Source of the DNA: Clostridia bacterium
GTDB lineage: Bacteria > Bacillota > Clostridia > Christensenellales > Borkfalkiaceae
NCBI GenBank assembly: GCA_017631725.1
Contig: JAGBSS010000245.1
Span: forward strand, 1-14,050
Direction: 5' to 3'
DNA length: 14,050 bases
Part shown: in pieces, positions 1-7,656 of the stretch
How the letters are laid out: each line of letters opens with the position of its first letter
Numbering within the stretch: position 1 is the first letter of the stretch
Translations under genes and position numbers: made by a program
Notes under the pieces: generated by a model
Database searches by the model: none
What the model was told of the DNA's origin: nothing
Seen by the model: only the letters and a program-made list of their open reading frames with translations

Positions 1-826
1 AGATTCTATCATTGTAGACGGCAAAGAAATTAAAATTTCTAAATGCGCTAACGCTGCAGAATGCCCATGGGCTGCATACGACGTAGACGTTGTTTTAGAA
101 TGCACAGGTTTCTACACCAGCAAAGCTAAAGCACAAGCTCACATCGATGCAGGTGCTAAAAAAGTTGTTATTTCTGCTCCTGCAGGTAATGACCTTCCAA
201 CAATCGTTTACAACGTAAACCACACCACTTTAACCGCAGACGACAAGATTATTTCTGCTGCATCTTGCACCACAAACTGTCTTGCTCCTATGGCTAAAGC
301 ATTAAACGACTATGCTCCTATTCAATCTGGTATCATGACAACTGTTCACGCTTACACAGGCGACCAAATGATTCTCGATGGTCCACAAAAGAAAGGTGAC
401 AAGAGAAGAAGTAGAGCAGGTGCTATGAACATCGTTCCTAACTCTACCGGTGCTGCTAAAGCAATTGGTCTTGTTATTCCAGAACTCAACGGCAAACTTA
501 TCGGTGCTGCACAACGTGTTCCTACCGCTACAGGTTCTACCACAATTTTAATTGCTGTTGTTAAAGGTGCAGACGTTACTAAAGAAGGCATCAATGCTGC
601 AATGAAAGCACAAGCAACCGAATCTTTCGGCTACAACACCGATGAAATCGTTTCTTCTGACGTTATCGGTATGAGATATGGTTCACTTTTCGATGCAACT
701 CAAACTATGGTATCTAAAATTGATGATGATACTTATCAAGTTCAAGTTGTTTCTTGGTATGACAACGAAAACTCTTATACCAGCCAAATGGTTAGAACCA
801 TTAAATACTTCTCTGAAATTAAATAA
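1..826 (+). CDS. gap: Glyceraldehyde-3-phosphate dehydrogenase, 5' end cut off by the window
   Basis: This is phosphorylating GAPDH, the glycolytic enzyme that converts glyceraldehyde-3-phosphate, NAD and phosphate to 1,3-bisphosphoglycerate in the cytoplasm. The reading frame is open from base 2 and encodes 274 residues before TAA at 824-826. Family members have about 335, so roughly 60 N-terminal residues, most of the NAD-binding fold, lie outside the window. The signature SCTTNCLAP is present, with the catalytic Cys codon at 266-268. The catalytic His follows in [10 protein letters not shown], and the WYDNENSYT segment near the C-terminus is also typical. Codons such as AAC, GGT and GCT are more frequent than in the neighbours, as expected for a highly expressed gene. 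A hairpin terminator follows 15 bases after the stop. An internal ATG at 290 is not the real start, because the conserved active-site segment lies upstream of it. Confidence 0.97.
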   Translation, partial: DSIIVDGKEIKISKCANAAECPWAAYDVDVVLECTGFYTSKAKAQAHIDAGAKKVVISAPAGNDLPTIVYNVNHTTLTADDKIISAASCTTNCLAPMAKALNDYAPIQSGIMTTVHAYTGDQMILDGPQKKGDKRRSRAGAMNIVPNSTGAAKAIGLVIPELNGKLIGAAQRVPTATGSTTILIAVVKGADVTKEGINAAMKAQATESFGYNTDEIVSSDVIGMRYGSLFDATQTMVSKIDDDTYQVQVVSWYDNENSYTSQMVRTIKYFSEIK

Positions 827-841
827 TTTTAGAAATAGTTT

Positions 842-873
842 AAAAGGCAAGTCAGTCGACTTGCCTTTTTTTT
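842..873 (+). terminator. Rho-independent terminator of gap, likely bidirectional
   Basis: A perfect 12-base stem (AAAAGGCAAGTC at 842-853 with GACTTGCCTTTT at 858-869) encloses the loop AGTC and ends in a run of eight T on the plus strand. Read on the minus strand, the stem also ends in TTTT. It can therefore stop the minus-strand small ORF whose stop codon at 872-874 abuts it. Confidence 0.9.
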
Positions 874-1024
874 ACGTTAGTATAGTTTGATTGTTATTTT
901 GGAATAGGCAACCACAATTTGTAGTTGACAAGAGTGCCAAAAGCAAAAGTAATTGCGTGGTACTTATTGTATTATTATTCATTAGTAGAAAAATTAGTGC
1001 AATTAAAGTTATATTGCTGTTCAT
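872..1024 (-). CDS. Possible 50-residue hydrophobic small protein
   Basis: I do not recognise this protein. The ATG (complement of 1022-1024) has an excellent Shine-Dalgarno sequence, GGAGG at complement 1032-1036, seven bases upstream. The 50 codons end at a TAA that touches the bidirectional terminator shared with gap, so the ORF fits between a ribosome site and a terminator. The peptide has two hydrophobic stretches (about residues 5-15 and 24-33) separated by an Asn/Thr-rich linker. It then has a CGC motif near residues 37-39 and a polar Asn/Gln-rich tail. It could be a small membrane peptide or a lipoprotein-like or toxin-like peptide; no function is assigned. It is divergent from the ArsR-type repressor, which could control it. 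The case rests on the ribosome site and the fit to the terminator, not on homology. Confidence 0.5.
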   Translation of the reverse strand: MNSNITLIALIFLLMNNNTISTTQLLLLLALLSTTNCGCLFQNNNQTILT

Positions 1025-1039
1025 AATTTTACCTCCTAC

Positions 1040-1099
1040 AAATGCTAAATTATTACATTTTCCGTTAAAATGTTACGCATTTACACACTTTTAAAGTGT
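1040..1099. promoter_or_regulatory. Inverted repeats in the divergent region of the small ORF and arsR
   Basis: Three inverted repeats lie in the 118 bases between the divergent genes. ACATTTT (1055-1061) pairs with AAAATGT (1067-1073). They are nested inside AAATGC (1040-1045) and GCATTT (1077-1082). Separately, ACACTTT (1085-1091) and AAAGTGT (1093-1099) form a 7-1-7 palindrome. ArsR-family repressors bind such palindromes near their own promoter, so these are candidate operators. I could not fix a convincing promoter here, and AT-rich DNA yields chance palindromes. Confidence 0.4.
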
Positions 1100-1142
1100 T
1101 AAGATATATGCACACTTATTATATTCAGGGGGTAAAATAAAA

Positions 1143-1478
1143 GTGAAAGAACTTTTAATTGACAGAAGAGTGCAATCTTTAGTTAACGATTACGTGCCAA
1201 GTGGAGAAATTTTAGATGATTTAGTTTGCTTTTTCACAATTTTTTCCGATTATACAAGGCTTCGTATGATTTCGGCGTTGTCTATTAGTGAAATGTGTGT
1301 AAGTGATATTTCTAACACGTTAAAATTAAATCAAACAACCGTTTCGCATCAATTAAGATTTTTAAAAAATTTAAATGCCGTTAAAACTCGTAGACAGGGT
1401 AAAATTATTTTTTATTCTTTAAGAAACGATTCTTTATCAGATATTTTGCTTAAAGGGGTAGAGTTTTTAGGGTATTAG
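1143..1478 (+). CDS. ArsR/SmtB-family winged-helix transcriptional regulator
   Basis: This is a 111-residue dimeric DNA-binding repressor of the ArsR/SmtB type. It starts at GTG, with AGGGGGT at 1127-1133 as ribosome site; the next in-frame ATG falls inside the conserved core. The segment FSDYTRLRMISAL matches the family's DPTRLRILxxL helix. The recognition helix region NQTTVSHQLRFLK is clear, and the wing GKIIFYSL follows. The sensor sites are atypical. The metal-binding ELCVCD motif reads EMCVSD, with one of the two cysteines replaced by Ser. The last helix (NDSLSDILLKGVEFL) lacks the His residues of the zinc site in SmtB/CzrA-like proteins. It may sense something other than a classical metal, or use Cys residues differently. 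It is divergent from a small hydrophobic peptide ORF and followed after 40 bases by uvrC, with no terminator visible between them. Confidence 0.87.
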   Translation: MKELLIDRRVQSLVNDYVPSGEILDDLVCFFTIFSDYTRLRMISALSISEMCVSDISNTLKLNQTTVSHQLRFLKNLNAVKTRRQGKIIFYSLRNDSLSDILLKGVEFLGY

Positions 1479-1482
1479 GCAC

Positions 1483-1511
1483 TTGTAAAATTTGCCATAA
1501 TAATGTATAAT
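1483..1511 (+). promoter_or_regulatory. Predicted sigma-A promoter of uvrC, possibly leaderless
   Basis: TTGTAA (1483-1488), a 17-base spacer and a perfect TATAAT (1506-1511) lie between the arsR stop and uvrC. The usual distance puts transcription start at about 1517-1519, on the uvrC ATG itself. No Shine-Dalgarno sequence is present. Confidence 0.6.
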
Positions 1512-1518
1512 TGTTTGT

Positions 1519-3345
1519 ATGGGAATTATAGAAGACAAACTTAAACTTCTTCCCGAATCTTCGGGCGTTTACGTTATGCTCTCTAAAGAAGGGCAGGTTA
1601 TATACGTGGGCAAGGCTAAAAACCTTAAAAACCGTGTCCGCCAATATTTTCACGCATCAATTAAGGCAGAAAAGGTTATGGCAATGGTTAAAAACGTTGC
1701 AGACTTTTACTATATTAAAGCGCCAACTGAGACAGATGCACTTTCGCTTGAAAACAATTTAATTAAAAAGCATAAACCAAGGTACAACATCTTATTAAAA
1801 GATGATAAAACTTATCCTTATATTAAAGTTAATTTAAAAGAAGATTTCCCTTATTTTAAAGTGACGAGAAAACTTTTAAAAGACGGGGCTAAATATTTTG
1901 GGCCTTATATGGGTGGCGTTAACGCATACGATTTGTTAGACACTATTAATCTTGCTTTTTCCGTTAGGCCGTGCCAGAAAAAACTTAAAATTGGTAAACC
2001 GCTAAAGCCTTGTTTAAACCATCACATTGGTAGATGCAGTGGCATTTGTGCAGAACTTGTTAGCCAAAAAGAATATTTAAAAAGGGTTAAACTTGCAATA
2101 GACTTTCTAAACGGCGATACGTTAGAAACGGAAAAACTTTTAAAAGAAAAAATGATGGCTTTTGCCCAAAGAGAAGAGTTTGAGCAAGCACTTATTTATA
2201 AAGAAAAACTTTTAGGTTTAGAAAAAGTAAAAATAAAAAGATTAACTTCGCTTAATCGCTTTTTAAATGCAGACGTTTTGGCAATACAAAATAATGGAAT
2301 ATATTCTGCCGTAAACTTGCTTATGATAAGAAACGGGCGTATGCTTGGTGGTAAAAACTATGCGTTTAACTCGGGAACGGATAATTCGGAAATTTTATCA
2401 GAATTTATAACAAGGTATTACGTAGAAGGGGCAGACTTTCCGCAAGAGATTATAACCACTTTTAAGTTGGCCGATTATAATCTTTTAACTAATTACTTTA
2501 AAGAAAAATTAAACGAGCAAATAAACTTTGTCTTTCCTAAAAAGGGTGTTAAGCATCAACTTTGTTTAATGGCAGAAGAAAATGCAAAAGAGCATTTGGA
2601 AGTTTGCATAAATAAAATTAAACATAAAGAAGATATGACCGTTAAGGCAATAGAATCTTTAAAAGAACTTTTGGGTTTGCAAAACTTGCCAAAGAGAATA
2701 GAGTGCTTTGATATTTCTAACGTTAGTGGTGTGGACAAGGTAGCAAGTATGGTCGTTTTTGAAAACGGCGAGCCTGCTAAAAAAGAGTACCGCAGATTTA
2801 AAATAAAAACGGTAGAAGGGGCAAACGACTATAAAAGTTTGCAAGAAGTGTTGTATAGAAGGTTAGAACGCTTAAAAACAGACTCGGAAAAGTTTGGAAA
2901 ACCCGATTTAATTGTTATAGATGGTGGCAAAGGGCAACTTTCTTCTGTTAAAAGCGTGTTTGATGAATATAAAATTTCAGATATTGACCTTATTTCGCTT
3001 GCAGAAAAACAAGAAGAGATTTATACTTTAAAAAGCAACGTCCCCGTGGTACTATCTAAAAGCGATTATAGGCTTAGGCTTTTAATAAGGTTAAGAGATG
3101 AAGCGCATCGCTTTGCTATAAGTTATTTTAAAAGTTTACACTCTAAAAATGCATTAAGTTCCGTTTTAGATAGAATAGAAGGGCTGGGCAAAGTTAAAAT
3201 TAAGGCACTTTTAAACGAGTTTAAAGATATTTCGGGTATTATTTCTGCTACTAAAGAGCAGTTGACAAAGGTAGAAGGCATTGGCGACGTTTTAGCCGAG
3301 CAAATTATTTCTACTTTTGTTAAAGAAGGACTTAAAAACAAATGA
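1519..3345 (+). CDS. uvrC: UvrABC system protein C, excision nuclease subunit
   Basis: UvrC makes the 3' and 5' incisions flanking a DNA lesion after UvrA and UvrB have located it. The 608 residues match the family's usual length. The N-terminal GIY-YIG nuclease domain shows GVY (16-18), YVG (29-31) and R39. Next come a Cys-rich middle region and the UVR domain that contacts UvrB (about 205-240). The RNase H-like nuclease domain follows, with likely catalytic D398 (in CFDISN), D468 (in VIDGGKG) and H530 (in DEAHRF). Helix-hairpin-helix motifs lie at the C-terminus (IEGLGKVKIKALL and VEGIGDVLAEQI). The ATG at 1519 gives the usual short lead before the conserved LPxxxGVY motif. It has no ribosome site and sits where transcription is predicted to start. 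The gene leads a five-gene operon and overlaps its neighbour by ATGA at 3342-3345. Confidence 0.97.
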   Translation: MGIIEDKLKLLPESSGVYVMLSKEGQVIYVGKAKNLKNRVRQYFHASIKAEKVMAMVKNVADFYYIKAPTETDALSLENNLIKKHKPRYNILLKDDKTYPYIKVNLKEDFPYFKVTRKLLKDGAKYFGPYMGGVNAYDLLDTINLAFSVRPCQKKLKIGKPLKPCLNHHIGRCSGICAELVSQKEYLKRVKLAIDFLNGDTLETEKLLKEKMMAFAQREEFEQALIYKEKLLGLEKVKIKRLTSLNRFLNADVLAIQNNGIYSAVNLLMIRNGRMLGGKNYAFNSGTDNSEILSEFITRYYVEGADFPQEIITTFKLADYNLLTNYFKEKLNEQINFVFPKKGVKHQLCLMAEENAKEHLEVCINKIKHKEDMTVKAIESLKELLGLQNLPKRIECFDISNVSGVDKVASMVVFENGEPAKKEYRRFKIKTVEGANDYKSLQEVLYRRLERLKTDSEKFGKPDLIVIDGGKGQLSSVKSVFDEYKISDIDLISLAEKQEEIYTLKSNVPVVLSKSDYRLRLLIRLRDEAHRFAISYFKSLHSKNALSSVLDRIEGLGKVKIKALLNEFKDISGIISATKEQLTKVEGIGDVLAEQIISTFVKEGLKNK

Positions 3346-3902
3346 TAAAGGAAATTTTAGCACAAATATTTTCAGGCATTGCACTTGCCTTTGTTGTGAC
3401 TTCTTATTTTACAAATAAGAAATATTATTTGCTATTTCAAAGTTTGTGTATAATTGGATTAGTTCTATCTTATTTTTTAAGGTCAGAATTTTTTGCAATG
3501 GTAGGGCTGTTTATCGGGCTTTTCCGTGCACTTACCTTTTTCTTTTACGAAAAAAAGGGAAAAGACGCTCCACTTTTTCTATCATTTATTTTTGCAGGGT
3601 TAACACTTGCATCTTATTTTATATTAAACTTATGTATTTTAAAAACGGCAAGGCCGTTAGACATTTTATACCTAACTTCGCTTGTGTTTTACACGTTTAC
3701 GTTTAGAATTCGCAATTTAACGGTTATGAGATACCTTTTAATATTGCCACTTTCAACTTCTGTGCTATTTGGGGTTTTCTCAAACGTGACCACTTTCGTT
3801 CTTTTAACTTACGTGTTTGAGCTTGTGGCAGATTTGCTTGCAATAGGAAAGGCGTTAGTTATTTCAAAGTTGCAAAAGACAAAGGAGAAAAATGAAATAT
3901 AA
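3342..3902 (+). CDS. YgjV-like polytopic inner membrane protein
   Basis: This is a 186-residue, very hydrophobic protein with about six predicted membrane segments and basic loops (TNKKYY, YEKKGKD, RIRNL). The pattern resembles the YgjV family (Imp-YgjV). It opens with AQIFSGIALAFVVTSYFTNKK, then has a segment rich in Phe and Leu around SYFLRSEFFAMVGLFIGLFRALTFF that includes a conserved-looking Arg. The function of this family is not established; a transporter or membrane-organising role would be guesswork. Its start overlaps the uvrC stop by four bases, suggesting translational coupling, and its end overlaps the next gene by 11 bases. The C-terminal tail (LQKTKEKNEI) is charged and probably cytoplasmic. 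Family assignment is moderate, since it rests on hydrophobic pattern; being a real operon gene is near certain. Confidence 0.8.
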   Translation: MIKEILAQIFSGIALAFVVTSYFTNKKYYLLFQSLCIIGLVLSYFLRSEFFAMVGLFIGLFRALTFFFYEKKGKDAPLFLSFIFAGLTLASYFILNLCILKTARPLDILYLTSLVFYTFTFRIRNLTVMRYLLILPLSTSVLFGVFSNVTTFVLLTYVFELVADLLAIGKALVISKLQKTKEKNEI

Positions 3903-4689
3903 AATGATTGTTTCCGATTTCGATGGAACTTTAGGTAAAGTGCCACACGAAATACAGGAAGAAACTGTTAAAACAATTAAAAAATACCAACAACAAGGTG
4001 GAATTTTTGTTATTTGTTCTGGCCGAGGCCCAGGAAATATTCAAAAAATTTATTCTAAACACGGCTTAAACGGATATTTAATTGGTTGCCAAGGTTCGGT
4101 TATTTTAGATACTAAAAACGACAAAGAAATTTGGTCGGGGCATTTAGATAAAGAAAGTGCTTTAAAAATAATAGATGAAATTAAAAAAACGGGCTTTCAA
4201 GCAGTTGTTTACTATAAAGGTGGCATTGCTTACGATATAGAAAGCGATTACGTTAAGTTCTATTTAACTACCTTAAAAGAAAGCGGGGTTAAAGTAGATA
4301 ATCTTTCTAAATTTGTTGAAACAACAAAGGCATATAAAATTAACGCAATAGTCGACCCTGACAAGAGAGATGTGATAATAAAAAACTTTAAAAAGGTTTT
4401 AAGCAATAACGTTTTAGTTAATAGTGGCTCTAAACACTTGGTAGAGTGCGTTAACGTAAACTGCAATAAAGGGCAAGCCGTTAAAAGTTTGGCGGAATAT
4501 TTAAACATTGATTATAAAGATATTATGACGGTTGGCGATTCTACTAACGATATAGAGTTAGTGCTTGGAGAGTGGCACGGCGTTGCCGTTGGAGATGCAG
4601 AGCCAGAATTAAAGGCGGTTGCAAAAGAGATTACCGTTCCATTTGAAAATCAGCCAATTAAAGAACTTATAGATAAATATTGCTTATAG
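3892..4689 (+). CDS. Cof-type HAD-IIB family phosphatase
   Basis: This is a 265-residue haloacid dehalogenase superfamily hydrolase that likely dephosphorylates small phosphorylated metabolites such as sugar phosphates or nucleotides. Motif I is DFDGT (D9 nucleophile, D11 acid/base). Motif II falls around ICSGR. A motif III Lys is probable in NKGQAV, and motif IV is GDSTND (215-220), which binds magnesium. The region between is a type IIB cap, as in the Cof subfamily, which sets substrate choice; the substrate cannot be read from the sequence. It starts inside the preceding gene behind GGAG, four bases ahead of the ATG, and its stop lies 13 bases before the lon start. Co-transcription with repair and quality-control genes suggests a housekeeping role (inference). 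Confidence 0.92.
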   Translation: MKYKMIVSDFDGTLGKVPHEIQEETVKTIKKYQQQGGIFVICSGRGPGNIQKIYSKHGLNGYLIGCQGSVILDTKNDKEIWSGHLDKESALKIIDEIKKTGFQAVVYYKGGIAYDIESDYVKFYLTTLKESGVKVDNLSKFVETTKAYKINAIVDPDKRDVIIKNFKKVLSNNVLVNSGSKHLVECVNVNCNKGQAVKSLAEYLNIDYKDIMTVGDSTNDIELVLGEWHGVAVGDAEPELKAVAKEITVPFENQPIKELIDKYCL

Positions 4690-4702
4690 TATGGAGAAAA
4701 AT

Positions 4703-7027
4703 ATGCAAGAAAATTTACAACAATCGGAAATAAAAACCCTACCTTTAATTGCTTTAAGGGGCAAGGTTTTATTCCCTAATACAATTTTAAATTTCGACGT
4801 GGGTAGACCTATGTCCGTGCGCGCTTTAGATGAAGTAGATGAAGACGAACTTTTAATTGTTATTGCATCTCAAAAGAACGCATTTATAGATGCGCCAAAA
4901 AAACGTGATATATGCAAAACGGGTGTTATTGCTAAAATTAAACAATTAGTTCGTTTACCTGAAAACGGGGTTAAACTCTCCGTTCAAGCAATTTCAAGGG
5001 TTAAAATTTTATCGTTTGTTAGCGATAAAGATTATTTTGCCGTTAACGTTATAGATGCACCTTACGTTAGCGATGCGGACTATACGGAAATTGAAGCAAG
5101 GTTTAGGCTTGCAAAAAATACCTTTTTCGACTACGCGTTGTTTGATAAACGCATAAGCAAAGATATTTTAGCAAATCTAACGGGAATTAAAGAACCTAAC
5201 GAGTTTATTGATAACGCAATTTCTACGGCTGTTTTTAAAGAAGAGTCTGTTCAACGTATTTTAGTACTTGACCGCACGGTGGAAAGGCTTGAAGAGTTTG
5301 AAAAACTTTATGCAAGTGAACTTGAAATTGCAAAAATTGAAAAGAAAATCTCTTCAAGAGTTAGAAAGAGCATTGACCAAAGCCAAAAAGAATTTTATTT
5401 AAGGGAACAAATTAAAGCAATTCACACCGAACTTGGCGATGACGTTGATGAAAGAGAAAATTTAACAAGGCGTATTAAGGAAAAGAAACTTCCAGAACAA
5501 ATAGAACAAAAGGCGTTAAAGGAAATTGAAAGGTTAGATAAAATTAACCCATCTAGCCCAGATTATTCTATTATTTTAAACTATTTAGATTGGATTTTAG
5601 AACTTCCGTTTAACGAACAAACTAAAGACTGCGAAAGTTTATCTTTAGCAAAAGAAATTTTAGATGGAGACCATTTCGGTTTAGAAAAGGTTAAAGCAAG
5701 AATTGTAGAATATATTGCCGTGTTGCAATTAACTAAAAAAATTAAAGGGCCAATTCTTTGTTTTGTTGGGCCACCGGGGGTTGGTAAAACTTCGGTTGCA
5801 TCTTCTATTGCAAGGGCGTTAAACCGTAAGTTTGTTAGAATGAGCCTTGGCGGTGTTAAAGACGAAGCGGAAATTAGGGGACACAGAAGAACTTACGTTG
5901 GTGCAATGCCCGGTAGAATTATTTTCGGATTAAAAAATGCAGGGGCATCTAATCCCGTGTTCCTTTTAGATGAAATTGATAAGTTGTCTTCTGATATTCA
6001 CGGCGACCCTGCAAGTGCGCTTTTAGAAGTTTTAGACCCAGAACAAAACGTTACCTTTAGAGATAGGTATATGGAATTACCTTACGACCTTTCTAAAGTT
6101 ATGTTTATTACCACGGCTAACAGCACGGATACTATTCCATATCCACTTTTAGACCGTATGGAAATTATAGAACTTACCGGCTACACCGATGAAGAAAAAA
6201 TGGAAATAGCAAAGCGCTATTTAATTCCAAAGCAGTTAAAAGAAAACGGACTAACCGATAAAAAAGCAGAGTTAACCGATGGAGCTATAAGAGAAATTAT
6301 AGAAGGCTATACAATGGAAGCGGGCGTAAGAAATTTAGACCGCGAAATTGGTTCGGTTATTAGAAAAATTGCTACAAAAGTTGCAGAAAAGCCACGCCGT
6401 AAAAAGGAAACTGTTGAAAAGCAAGACGTGTTCTCTTTCCTTGGGACACGTCGCCACACAAGGGACATTGCACTTGACAAAGATGAAGTTGGCGCTGCAA
6501 CGGGGCTTGCTTGGACGTCTGTCGGTGGTACTACATTAACCATAGAAGTAAGTTTAATGCAAGGCAAAGGGGAAATTCTTTTAACAGGCAAGCTTGGCGA
6601 CGTTATGAAGGAATCTGCCCGCGCGGCGATAAGTTATATAAGGTCTAACTGCCAAAAATTTGATATTAACCCTGCCGTGTTTGACAAAACGGATATTCAC
6701 GTTCACGTTCCAGAAGGGGCAACCCCAAAAGACGGTCCATCTGCGGGTATAACAATGGCAACGGCAATTTTATCGGCATTTACTAAAAAGCCTGTTAAAT
6801 CAAGCGTTGCTATGACAGGGGAAATTACTCTTCGTGGTAGGGTTTTAGCAATAGGTGGTCTTAAGGAAAAGGCCCTTGCCGCTTTTAGAAACGGAATTAC
6901 TACTATTATTATTCCTAAAGATAACCAAAAAGATTTAGAAGAAATTCCACAAGAAATTAGGGAAAAAATTAACTTTGTTGCCGTTGAAAACGCAGAACAA
7001 GTTTTTGAAAAAGCAATTATATTTTAG
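4703..7027 (+). CDS. lon: ATP-dependent protease La (Lon)
   Basis: Lon is a cytoplasmic hexameric AAA+ serine protease that degrades misfolded and regulatory proteins. From the ATG at 4703 it has 774 residues, a normal length. The N-terminal substrate-binding domain (about 10-200, opening LPLIALRGKVLFPN) is followed by a coiled-coil helical region. The AAA+ module has Walker A GPPGVGKT (356-363) and Walker B LLDEID (421-426). The protease domain has catalytic S680 in DGPSAG and K723 in GGLKEK, matching the Ser/Lys dyad of E. coli Lon. An ATG at 4691 is in frame, but GGAG at 4693-4696 is an ideal ribosome site for 4703, with six bases between, and would lie inside the coding sequence if 4691 were used. 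No CIRCE or CtsR-like site was noticed; expression probably comes from the uvrC promoter. Confidence 0.97.
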   Translation: MQENLQQSEIKTLPLIALRGKVLFPNTILNFDVGRPMSVRALDEVDEDELLIVIASQKNAFIDAPKKRDICKTGVIAKIKQLVRLPENGVKLSVQAISRVKILSFVSDKDYFAVNVIDAPYVSDADYTEIEARFRLAKNTFFDYALFDKRISKDILANLTGIKEPNEFIDNAISTAVFKEESVQRILVLDRTVERLEEFEKLYASELEIAKIEKKISSRVRKSIDQSQKEFYLREQIKAIHTELGDDVDERENLTRRIKEKKLPEQIEQKALKEIERLDKINPSSPDYSIILNYLDWILELPFNEQTKDCESLSLAKEILDGDHFGLEKVKARIVEYIAVLQLTKKIKGPILCFVGPPGVGKTSVASSIARALNRKFVRMSLGGVKDEAEIRGHRRTYVGAMPGRIIFGLKNAGASNPVFLLDEIDKLSSDIHGDPASALLEVLDPEQNVTFRDRYMELPYDLSKVMFITTANSTDTIPYPLLDRMEIIELTGYTDEEKMEIAKRYLIPKQLKENGLTDKKAELTDGAIREIIEGYTMEAGVRNLDREIGSVIRKIATKVAEKPRRKKETVEKQDVFSFLGTRRHTRDIALDKDEVGAATGLAWTSVGGTTLTIEVSLMQGKGEILLTGKLGDVMKESARAAISYIRSNCQKFDINPAVFDKTDIHVHVPEGATPKDGPSAGITMATAILSAFTKKPVKSSVAMTGEITLRGRVLAIGGLKEKALAAFRNGITTIIIPKDNQKDLEEIPQEIREKINFVAVENAEQVFEKAIIF

Positions 7028-7035
7028 GTATACGT

Positions 7036-7623
7036 ATGATAATTAAAAAAGCCGAATTTATAACGTCGGTTGCATCTAAAAACAACTATTATAAAACGGA
7101 CAAGCCCATAATTGCCGTTGCAGGCAAGTCTAACGTGGGTAAGTCAAGTATTATAAACTGCCTTGCAAAAAATAAAAAACTTGCAAGAACTTCGGTTACC
7201 CCCGGTAGAACAAGGCTTATAAACTACTTTGATTTTGGCGATTTTGTTTTAGCAGACCTTCCGGGTTATGGCTTTGCAAAGGTTAGCAAAGAAGAAAAAC
7301 AAAAATGGGCAGACTTAATGGAAGATTTTTTAGCAACGCAAAAACTTGCTTTGTTAATTTCTTTAGTGGATATTCGCCACGACCCTACGCAAGATGATAT
7401 TCAAATGGTAAATTATTTATATCATTACCAAATTCCATTTGTTTTGGTTGCGACAAAGGCAGATAAATTGCCAAAAACAAGGGTAAAGCCACAATTACTT
7501 AATTTAGCCGCTAAATTAAAAGTTGGCACGGCAGACGTTACCGCAACTTCTGCAGAAACGGGGTTGGGTAGAGATTCTGTGCTTGCATTAATAGAGCAGG
7601 CAGTAAAAATTTATAACAAATAA
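7036..7623 (+). CDS. engB: Ribosome biogenesis GTPase EngB (YihA/YsxC)
   Basis: EngB is an essential small GTPase in many bacteria that assists large ribosomal subunit assembly. The 195 residues match the family. The GTP-binding motifs are in order: G1 GKSNVGKSS (30-38), the TPGRT switch segment (55-59), G3 DLPGYG (74-79), G4 TKADK (140-144) and G5 SAETG near residue 171. The gene starts 8 bases after the lon stop. The only ribosome site is a weak AGGT overlapping that stop, so translation may be coupled to lon. The lon-engB order is common in Firmicutes. It is the last gene of the operon and is followed directly by a strong hairpin terminator. Confidence 0.96.
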   Translation: MIIKKAEFITSVASKNNYYKTDKPIIAVAGKSNVGKSSIINCLAKNKKLARTSVTPGRTRLINYFDFGDFVLADLPGYGFAKVSKEEKQKWADLMEDFLATQKLALLISLVDIRHDPTQDDIQMVNYLYHYQIPFVLVATKADKLPKTRVKPQLLNLAAKLKVGTADVTATSAETGLGRDSVLALIEQAVKIYNK

Positions 7624-7624
7624 A

Positions 7625-7656
7625 AAAAGGATGCTTTTGCATCCTTTTAATTTTTT
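7625..7656 (+). terminator. Bidirectional terminator between engB and the DUF6062-like gene
   Basis: A 10-base perfect stem (AAAAGGATGC 7625-7634, GCATCCTTTT 7639-7648) has a TTTT loop. It is flanked by a T run on the plus strand (7651-7656) and by an A run (7622-7628) that becomes a T run on the minus strand. It serves the two converging operons. Confidence 0.9.

Noticed and set aside
891..1094. Plus-strand frame of 67 codons after gap
   Set aside because: It starts just after a terminator, has no ribosome site and runs antisense through the minus-strand small ORF and operator-like repeats.
1097..1124. A promoter for arsR
   Set aside because: TATTAT or TTATAT could serve as a -10 box, but no acceptable -35 box sits 16-18 bases upstream, so I did not annotate it.
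4691..4702. Alternative lon start at the ATG at 4691
   Set aside because: Its GGAG would lie within the coding sequence, whereas it is ideally placed as ribosome site for the ATG at 4703.
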